Shown piece by piece: positions 1 through 5,275 of a DNA stretch of 11,800 nucleotides. Positions within the stretch are counted from its first letter, which is position 1. Each line of letters opens with the position of its first letter. Under the pieces are notes generated by a model, which searched no databases, was not told the DNA's origin, and saw only the letters and a list, made by a program, of their open reading frames with translations. The position numbers and the translations under genes were made by a program. Source of the stretch: an uncultured bacterium (GTDB taxonomy: Bacteria; Actinomycetota; Coriobacteriia; Coriobacteriales; Coriobacteriaceae). The stretch spans positions 1-11,800 of the forward strand of contig CAJMSL010000049.1 of assembly GCA_905216045.1 (NCBI GenBank), in the 5' to 3' direction.

Positions 1-646
1 CGGTATCGGAGATAGAGTCGTACATCCAGGGGCCGGAGCCGATCGGCTGCTTGGCGCGATCCTCCTCGGTCTGAGTGGCCGGGGTAACGCGGACGATGGC
101 CAGACGATCCTTGAGCAGGGAGAAGTTGGGGACCTTGGTCTTGACCGTCACGGTGCTGGCGTCCTTGGCCTCGATGGACTCGAAGGGCTGGAAGAACGGA
201 GCATAGGTAGCGGAAGCGGCGCAAGCGGTGTAGGAGGCAACGACATCGTCAGCGGTGACCTCGGTGCCATCGGAGAACTTGGCGCCCTTGCGGATGGTGA
301 CCTCGAAAGTGGTGTCGTCCACGGACTTAGGATCGTCGGTGGCGAGCTCGTTGAAGGTGCTGTAGTCGTGGTAATCGATGCCGTAGAGGCCCTCGACGAC
401 GTGCCAGTTAGCACCCAGGCCCACAGCGGAGCCGGTGCTGGCGGGATCGAAGCTGGACGGAGCGTAAGCGGAACCAGCGGTGATCACGCCGCCGCCACGG
501 TTGGCGGAATCGGTGGAACCGGAAGCGGAACCCTCGTCGCTAGAGCTGCCACCGCAGCCGGTGAGACCAAGCCCTGCGACAGCAGCGACGCTGCCGGTGA
601 GGCCGAGGAACGAACGCCTGGACATACCCTTGTTGATGATGGCCAT
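1..646 (-). CDS. ABC transporter solute-binding lipoprotein, family 5 (peptide/nickel type), N-terminal part
   Basis: Partial: 215 codons are visible and the C-terminal part lies beyond the left edge. The ATG at 646-644 is preceded by AGGAGA with 4 bases between. The N-terminus has a twin-arginine motif (SRRSFLGL, residues 9-16), a hydrophobic stretch, and a lipobox LTGC with Cys31 as the probable lipidated residue. A Gly/Ser-rich linker (about 32-53) follows. The mature part begins with the pattern usual for family-5 binding proteins (residues 54-71, AYAPSSFDP), followed by the typical signature near residues 114-136 (F-x-V-x-I-R-K-G-x-K-F-S-D-G-T, then T-A-D-D-V-V). Known role of the family: an extracytoplasmic, membrane-tethered protein that captures peptides, nickel or other small solutes and delivers them to an ABC permease. 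The ligand cannot be told from this fragment. Met8 is an alternative start but has no comparable ribosome site. Every Lys, Glu, Phe, Ile and Asn codon in the fragment ends in G or C, which suggests high expression. Permease genes probably follow to the left (inference). Confidence 0.92.
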   Translation of the reverse strand, partial: MAIINKGMSRRSFLGLTGSVAAVAGLGLTGCGGSSSDEGSASGSTDSANRGGGVITAGSAYAPSSFDPASTGSAVGLGANWHVVEGLYGIDYHDYSTFNELATDDPKSVDDTTFEVTIRKGAKFSDGTEVTADDVVASYTACAASATYAPFFQPFESIEAKDASTVTVKTKVPNFSLLKDRLAIVRVTPATQTEEDRAKQPIGSGPWMYDSISDT

Positions 647-715
647 GTCTTCTCCTATCAATAGAGAATCTTACTCGGGAGCACCTAGACTTGCCCCCGC
701 GCAACTTGCGGACGA

Positions 716-743
716 TATATACCTTACCTACCGACGAACCCAA
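716..743 (-). promoter_or_regulatory. candidate promoter of the solute-binding protein gene
   Basis: On the minus strand TTGGGT (743-738) is followed after 16 bases by TATATA (721-716), giving a leader of about 60 bases before the ATG at 646. The -35 match is poor. A competing pair, TTGTCA (821-816) with TAGTAA (798-793) at 17-base spacing, overlaps the inverted repeats. I cannot decide between them from sequence alone. Confidence 0.25.
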
Positions 744-783
744 CTGAGGTGCCGCGCTCGGCGACCGATACATACATACGCTT

Positions 784-804
784 GAACGGTATTTACTACC
801 GTTC
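784..804. repeat. 8-base perfect inverted repeat, candidate operator
   Basis: GAACGGTA (784-791) and TACCGTTC (797-804) are exact reverse complements separated by five bases (TTTAC). There is no T-run on either side, so it does not look like a terminator. The form, 8-base arms with a short spacer upstream of a transporter gene, fits a binding site for a dimeric repressor. It also overlaps a weak promoter-like pair on the minus strand (TTGTCA at 821-816, then TAGTAA at 798-793). The cognate regulator is unknown. Confidence 0.5.
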
Positions 805-806
805 AC

Positions 807-829
807 CGAATTCGTTGACAAACGATTCG
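807..829. repeat. imperfect inverted repeat with one bulged base
   Basis: CGAATTCGTT (807-816) pairs with AACGATTCG (821-829) across a four-base loop, giving nine pairs if T811 is bulged. It sits between the 8-base palindrome and the right arm of the outer 11-base repeat. Its function is unknown and it may be part of the same regulatory array. Confidence 0.35.
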
Positions 830-1009
830 CCAGACAGTATGTATCGGCGAGGTGAGATATCAGTCTTCGTCAACCCGCAGGATAGCAGGGTTTTCGCTTG
901 GGTTAGTCAAACGTTTTAGCGTTAATAAAACCCGAAACCAGCAGGCAATCATGGCGAAATAAATGGTTGAAAATCGCGCAATCATGTATATCAGTTGTTT
1001 GGCTCGTGT

Positions 1010-2956
1010 TTAGCTATCGGAATGGCCAGCCGCCGCCTCGGCGCGCTCGGCATTCCATGCAACGAGCGCCTCGTGGACCGCCTTGGCAACATCGGCAGGT
1101 ATGCCGCGAACTTCCGCGATCTCTTGCTCGCTCGCCGCGCGCAAACGCTTCATCGAGCCAAAATGGCGCATAAGGGCACGTTTTCTGGTGGGTCCCACGC
1201 CTGGAACGTCATCGATTACCGATACCGTCATGGCTTTATCGCGCAACTCGCGATGGAACGTGATGGCAAAACGGTGCGATTCATCGCGAACCTGTTTAAT
1301 TAGATAGAGCGAAGCAGACCCGGTCGGCAGCACGACGGGAGTCTCGTCCCAAGGCACGAAAACTTCCTCATCGGCCTTCGCCAAGCCACAAACCGGTATA
1401 TCGAGCCCAAGAGCCTCAAGTTGCTTGATCGCAGCGGTCAATTGCGGCTTACCGCCATCGACAACGAGCAAATCGGGGCGCGAGCCAAAGCGCTCGTCGA
1501 CCATGCGCTCGGGAGCATAGCGTCGTCCCAAAACCTCGGACATCGACACGAAGTCGTTTGCCTCGTCCAATTCGGCCTGAATTTTAAAACGACGGTACTG
1601 GCTCTTGTCGGCGCGTCCGTTGGTAAACACCACCATCGAGGCGACCGTAAAGGTTCCATGCAGCGTCGAGATATCGAAGCACTCGATACGCATCGGCGGC
1701 GCCGGCAGCGCCAGCGCGCTTTCGAGCTCCAGGAGCGCTTGATTGGTGCGGTCGTCAGCGTACCCCGTTCGCATCATGTAGCGCATGAGGGCATGGCGCG
1801 CATTTTTGGATGCCATATCGAGCAAACGGTGCTTTTCGCCACGCTGCGGCCTATGGAGATGGCAGGAACGCTCGCGCTTGTCTGCAAGCCACTCCCCCAG
1901 CGCCTCCGCATCCTCAAGCTCGACAGAGAGGTTTATCTCAGCTGGAATATCAGCCGTCTCGTCGTAATAGCGCTTAAGAAAGCCCGATTGAAGTTCCTCT
2001 TCGTCGACATCCAAACCCTTATCGAGAATAAACTCGCAGGTTCGAACCGTTCGACCCTCACGCACGACAAAGACGCAAGCGGCGGAGATGGTCTCCTCGC
2101 GATAGAAACCGATGACATCGATATCGACACTGGAGGGAAAAACGACTTGCTGACGGTCGTCCAGACCCCTGATGACCTCCAAACGACGTTTGACGCGTGC
2201 CGCGCGCTCACAGTCGAGCGCCTCGGCGGCATCCGTCATCTCGGAGGTCAGCTCCTCGACGACATCCTTGCGATGGCCCGACAAAAAGCGCTCGACACGC
2301 TTGACGTTCTTGGCATAGTCCGTAGGAGAAATCGCGCCGACACACGCACCTGGGCCGCGCCCGACATGGTAGTCGAAGCAGGGACGCCCGTTTTGCGCGC
2401 AAATCATATTGACGATGTCTTCCTCGCCCTTGTGGGACTCGACGATACGACGACAACGACGCCACTCCGCACAAGAAGCCGAGCAGATCGGGATCACCTT
2501 GCGCAGCGTGTCAATGGTCTCACGCGCCGCGCGGCTATCGGTATAGGGACCAAAATAACGCGTTCCCGGCTTATGACGCTCGCGCGTGTATTTGATAGCG
2601 GGATACAGGTCGCCCTTTGTAATGGCGATAAAGGGGTAGCTCTTGTCATCCTTGAGGTCGACGTTAAAGTACGGATGGTACTGGCCGATCAGGTTGCGCT
2701 CGAGTACAAGCGCCTCATGCTCGGTTTCGACAACGATGTAGTCAAAGCTCGCAACCAATTGCATCATGAGCGGTATTTTTTGGCGCTCATCCTGCAGCGT
2801 CACGTACTGGCGCATACGGGAACGCAGGTTTTTCGCCTTGCCAACGTAGATGACATCGCCCTTGGCATCTTTCCAAAGGTAACATCCGGGCTGCGTGGGA
2901 ACGCGCGAAACCTGCTCGGCGAGTGTTGGAATGTTGTCGTGACCGGCCACACGCAC
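1010..2956 (-). CDS. uvrC: UvrABC excinuclease subunit C
   Basis: 648 residues, close to the usual UvrC length. Known role: with UvrA and UvrB in nucleotide excision repair, UvrC cuts the damaged strand on both sides of a lesion in the cytoplasm. Visible domains in order: a GIY-YIG nuclease domain (about 20-98: PGCYLWKD, then VIYVGKAKNLRSR, with E82 and E86 downstream); a Cys-containing segment (158-205); a UvrB-binding UVR motif (about 230-262); an RNase H-like nuclease domain with D428 (ECFDIS), D468, D500 (LLVVDGG) and H561 as likely catalytic residues; and C-terminal helix-hairpin-helix motifs (about 582-632, DVPGVGPTRKRAL). The GTG start at 2956 directly follows the murJ TAG stop with no clear ribosome site, so translation is probably coupled; the GTG at codon 3 is an alternative start. 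One of the four conserved Fe-S cysteines is Gly201 and an insertion with extra cysteines lies next to it. Probably the last gene of the ybaK-murJ-uvrC operon. Confidence 0.97.
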   Translation of the reverse strand: MRVAGHDNIPTLAEQVSRVPTQPGCYLWKDAKGDVIYVGKAKNLRSRMRQYVTLQDERQKIPLMMQLVASFDYIVVETEHEALVLERNLIGQYHPYFNVDLKDDKSYPFIAITKGDLYPAIKYTRERHKPGTRYFGPYTDSRAARETIDTLRKVIPICSASCAEWRRCRRIVESHKGEEDIVNMICAQNGRPCFDYHVGRGPGACVGAISPTDYAKNVKRVERFLSGHRKDVVEELTSEMTDAAEALDCERAARVKRRLEVIRGLDDRQQVVFPSSVDIDVIGFYREETISAACVFVVREGRTVRTCEFILDKGLDVDEEELQSGFLKRYYDETADIPAEINLSVELEDAEALGEWLADKRERSCHLHRPQRGEKHRLLDMASKNARHALMRYMMRTGYADDRTNQALLELESALALPAPPMRIECFDISTLHGTFTVASMVVFTNGRADKSQYRRFKIQAELDEANDFVSMSEVLGRRYAPERMVDERFGSRPDLLVVDGGKPQLTAAIKQLEALGLDIPVCGLAKADEEVFVPWDETPVVLPTGSASLYLIKQVRDESHRFAITFHRELRDKAMTVSVIDDVPGVGPTRKRALMRHFGSMKRLRAASEQEIAEVRGIPADVAKAVHEALVAWNAERAEAAAGHSDS

Positions 2957-4639
2957 CTACTTGCGACGAAGCAGCGCCGAGACCTCGGGCATCTTAAGAA
3001 CGACGGCAAGGCCAAAGGTAACAGCAAGCGAGACGACACCCGCAACGCAAACATAGCCAAGAGTAATCAGAATCGAGCCGCCAAGTACCCCGACAAAGTG
3101 TTCAAGCGCCCACATGACGCCGGCGCCTGCGGCAGCCCCTAGGCCGCCGAGCAAAAGGCCAAAGAAACCGCCATGCAGGATAGATTTGACCTGAAGGCCA
3201 CGCAGGCGACGACGCAGCCACCACAGCGAACAGCCGACCAAGATCACGTAGTCGACAACATACGAAAGCGCGATTGCCGGCATACCGAAGCCCAGCACAA
3301 CGCCAAACAGCAGAACCGAGCCAGCCTGGCCGATGGCGGAATACAGGCAATAGCGGCTATAGGGCTTCATGTCGAGCAAGGCAGAGAAGCTCTTCTGCAT
3401 CAACACGACCACGCCGTAGAGCGGCAGCGAGAGCGCCAGGTAGACAAGGTACTCGGACACCAGCGCCACGCCGGATTCATCGAACTTGCCGGCACAGTAA
3501 ATCATGTTGAGCGGACGTGCGAAGACAATCAGGTACAGTGCGAACGGAATCAGGAAGAACAGCATCTGGGCGACGCCACGCGAAATGCCCGTGCGAACGC
3601 TGTCGTAATCCTTCTCCTGTGCGTCATGAGAGAGCTCGGTATAGAGCGCCGTCGAAAGCGAGGCGGCAATCAGCGCGTAGGGCAGCGTGTACCACAGGCG
3701 CGCATAGGCGATGACGGAAGGACCCGTCTCGGGCTGGACCACCAGCGCGGCAGCGTTGGTGATAGAAGTCGAGACAAACATGCACACCGTGGCGAGCAGC
3801 GTCGGGATACCGAGCGCAATCGTCTGGCGCAGCGCGGGGTCCTTAAAGTCGATATGGATATGGGGATGCACGCCGTGCTTGCCAAGCGCGGGAATCTGAC
3901 ATGCCATCTGAACAAAGACACCGAGGGTCGTACCGGCCGCAATCAAGATGATGCCGGCACGTTCGCCAAACTGTGCGGACACGGGCGCAAAACCCATAAA
4001 GCTCGCAATGACGATCACATTGTTGAGGACCGGGGCAAACGTCGACCAGAAGTAGTCGCGGTGTGCGTTGAGAACGCCCGAGAACACCGAGCCCAAACCA
4101 TAAAAGAGAATCTGGATGGCAAAGAAACGGAACATGAACGCAGCGGTATCCATGCTGCCGCCGTCACCCGAAAGGAACGATTGCGTCCAGATAAAGCCCG
4201 GGGCGAACACGGTCCCCAGCAACGAAATGCCACCCAGCACCAAAAGCAGAATGCCAAGCAGGTTGCCCACGTACTCGTTCGAGGCCTCGCGACCCTGCTC
4301 ACGCCTCACGCCCATGTACACGGGCAAAAACGCCGTCACGAGCATGCCACCCATCACGAGTTCGTAGAGCATATTGGGCAGGTTGTTGGCGACCTGATAG
4401 GAGGACGAGAGTAGCGACATGCCGATAGCGGCCGCCATTGCCCACGTGCGGATAAAACCGGTGACGCGAGACACGATAGTCAGAATGGTCATAAGCCCGG
4501 CGGAACGACCAACCGTGGAGTAGTCCGACGAGCCCATGTCGTCAGTGTCATCTCGCGACGAAGAAACTTCGGATGAGGGTGTCTGAGGCGCAGATTCTTT
4601 TGCAAAATGAGCTCCGCACTTCAATTCTTCCTGCGGCAT
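2957..4639 (-). CDS. murJ: MurJ (MviN) family lipid II flippase
   Basis: 560 residues with about 14 hydrophobic segments from residue 48 to the end, the standard MOP-superfamily layout for MurJ. Known role: moves undecaprenyl-linked lipid II from the inner to the outer face of the cytoplasmic membrane for peptidoglycan synthesis. The first membrane segment keeps the signature S57-R58...R64 (SRVTGFIRTW), matching the Arg pair needed for substrate binding in E. coli MurJ, and the second has the family pattern NLPNMLYELVMGGML. The protein ends soon after helix 14, so the long C-terminal pseudokinase region of mycobacterial MviN is absent. The first 34 residues are hydrophilic and Ser/Asp/Glu-rich, which is longer than usual; M35 is an alternative start. 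M1 is preferred because GAGAGG lies just upstream and the gap to the ybaK stop is only 3 bases. The stop codon abuts the uvrC start. Confidence 0.95.
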   Translation of the reverse strand: MPQEELKCGAHFAKESAPQTPSSEVSSSRDDTDDMGSSDYSTVGRSAGLMTILTIVSRVTGFIRTWAMAAAIGMSLLSSSYQVANNLPNMLYELVMGGMLVTAFLPVYMGVRREQGREASNEYVGNLLGILLLVLGGISLLGTVFAPGFIWTQSFLSGDGGSMDTAAFMFRFFAIQILFYGLGSVFSGVLNAHRDYFWSTFAPVLNNVIVIASFMGFAPVSAQFGERAGIILIAAGTTLGVFVQMACQIPALGKHGVHPHIHIDFKDPALRQTIALGIPTLLATVCMFVSTSITNAAALVVQPETGPSVIAYARLWYTLPYALIAASLSTALYTELSHDAQEKDYDSVRTGISRGVAQMLFFLIPFALYLIVFARPLNMIYCAGKFDESGVALVSEYLVYLALSLPLYGVVVLMQKSFSALLDMKPYSRYCLYSAIGQAGSVLLFGVVLGFGMPAIALSYVVDYVILVGCSLWWLRRRLRGLQVKSILHGGFFGLLLGGLGAAAGAGVMWALEHFVGVLGGSILITLGYVCVAGVVSLAVTFGLAVVLKMPEVSALLRRK

Positions 4640-4642
4640 CGC

Positions 4643-5143
4643 TCAGTCCTCTCTCGTAATCGCGGCAACCGTCGCCCCGCAAAATGCAATTAAATCATCG
4701 GGTGCAAGCTCGAGCTGATAACCACGCTTGCCTCCCGAAATAAAAATGGTATCCCAAAGGACGCATGTCTCGTCAATGAGCGTCCGGTAGCGTTTTTTCA
4801 TACCGACCGGGCTGCAGCCGCCGCGAACGTAGCCAGTCGCCGCAAGCAAATCCTTCACATGCATCATGGCCAAGGACTTCTCCCCCGCGGCACGCGCGGC
4901 GGACTTTAGATCGAGCTCGTCGGCAACAGGGATGCAGCACACGACATAGTCGTTGGACGGCGTCACGCAGACCAAAGTCTTAAATCCTTGACCGGGCTCC
5001 TCGCCAAGCTGCTCCGAAATCGCGACCCCCAGGCCCACCGACTCATCACCATCGTCTTCGTACGTATGTAGAACATAGGAAATGCCGGCACTTTCCAGCT
5101 CGCGCATCGCATTGGTTTTTGGCGTCTTTACAGCCTTTGCCAT
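4643..5143 (-). CDS. ybaK: YbaK/EbsC family aminoacyl-tRNA deacylase
   Basis: 166 residues, normal for the family. Known role: hydrolyses mischarged Cys-tRNA(Pro) and related mischarged tRNAs in the cytoplasm, acting in trans as an editing factor. Visible family features are FKTLVCV with K55 as the likely catalytic lysine, IPVADELDLKSAARA (about 79-93), and GYVRGGCSPVGMKK (about 112-125), which is nearly diagnostic for YbaK. The start is the ATG at 5143-5141, preceded by AAAGGA with six bases between. An upstream in-frame extension is possible but has no ribosome site and no family similarity. It is probably the first gene of an operon with murJ and uvrC, with a TATACT-type -10 about 38 bases upstream. 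Exact tRNA specificity (YbaK-like or related ProX-like) cannot be fixed from sequence alone. Confidence 0.93.
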   Translation of the reverse strand: MAKAVKTPKTNAMRELESAGISYVLHTYEDDGDESVGLGVAISEQLGEEPGQGFKTLVCVTPSNDYVVCCIPVADELDLKSAARAAGEKSLAMMHVKDLLAATGYVRGGCSPVGMKKRYRTLIDETCVLWDTIFISGGKRGYQLELAPDDLIAFCGATVAAITRED

Positions 5144-5149
5144 GACATA

Positions 5150-5155
5150 TCCTTT
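5150..5155 (-). promoter_or_regulatory. ribosome binding site of ybaK
   Basis: AAAGGA on the minus strand lies six bases before the ATG at 5143. It decides the start of ybaK, since the open frame continues 96 bases further upstream without a comparable site. Confidence 0.7.
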
Positions 5156-5180
5156 CCCTCGCATTCGGACGCAAGGATTA

Positions 5181-5210
5181 AGTATATGTCCAATTCGGCT
5201 GCATACGTCA
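5181..5210 (-). promoter_or_regulatory. candidate promoter of the ybaK-murJ-uvrC operon
   Basis: On the minus strand TATACT (5186-5181, five of six matches to the -10 consensus) follows a weak -35-like TGACGT (5210-5205) after 18 bases. It lies downstream of the uvrA-ybaK hairpin, the expected order if the hairpin ends the uvrA transcript and ybaK is transcribed separately. Confidence 0.35.
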
Positions 5211-5224
5211 CTTCGGCACAGCAA

Positions 5225-5255
5225 GCGCCATCGAATCACAAGGAGTCGATGGCGC
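5225..5255 (-). terminator. 10-base-pair hairpin after uvrA, probable transcription terminator
   Basis: GCGCCATCGA (5225-5234) and TCGATGGCGC (5246-5255) are exact reverse complements with an 11-base loop, 20 bases downstream of the uvrA stop. On the minus strand the stem is followed by TTGCTGTG, which is not a proper U-run, so termination by this hairpin alone may be weak. It could instead stabilise the uvrA message or cause partial read-through into ybaK. Confidence 0.45.
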
Positions 5256-5275
5256 CCATAAACTGAATCGCCTAT

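Larger units (their letters stand above)
765..847. repeat. 11-base perfect inverted repeat pair flanking a 61-base core
   Basis: CCGATACATAC at 765-775 is matched exactly by its reverse complement GTATGTATCGG at 837-847. The arms enclose two further palindromic elements (784-804 and 807-829) placed almost symmetrically about the centre near 806. The set lies 119-201 bases upstream of the start codon of the solute-binding protein gene. That position suits operator sites for a dimeric or tetrameric regulator acting at two distant half-sites by looping, but no regulator gene is visible here. The repeat is seen directly; the role is inference. Confidence 0.6.
647..1009. other. non-coding region between uvrC and the solute-binding protein gene
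   Basis: These 363 bases hold no convincing coding region and are visibly richer in A and T than the flanking genes. Read on the minus strand, the region is downstream of the uvrC stop and upstream of the solute-binding protein start, so it should contain the end of the uvrC transcript and the promoter of the transporter gene. The part nearest the transporter gene (765-847) carries several inverted repeats listed separately. The part nearest uvrC (848-1009) has only weak AT-rich pairings, such as GGGTT at 900-904 against AACCC at 929-933. I see no standard hairpin plus T-run terminator for uvrC. Confidence 0.8.

Noticed and set aside
368..785. Short plus-strand open frames opposite and upstream of the solute-binding protein
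   Set aside because: Low-complexity translations, no ribosome sites, and overlap with a clearly real gene on the other strand.
872..892. AACCC...GGGTT hairpin followed by TTTCG on the plus strand
   Set aside because: Only five pairs with an 11-base loop and a short T-run, and no gene on the plus strand leads into it. On the minus strand, where uvrC ends, no T-run follows.
943..988. Nine-base direct repeat GCAATCATG in the uvrC downstream region
   Set aside because: A nine-base repeat within about 360 bases is expected by chance fairly often, and nothing else marks it.
1421..4414. Long open frames on the plus strand opposite uvrC and murJ (1421-3142 and 3173-4414)
   Set aside because: They lie in exact codon register with the real genes, so they stay open only because the sense genes avoid TTA, CTA and TCA codons. 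The translated products are Arg/His-rich with no recognisable domain, and uvrC and murJ explain the sequence fully.
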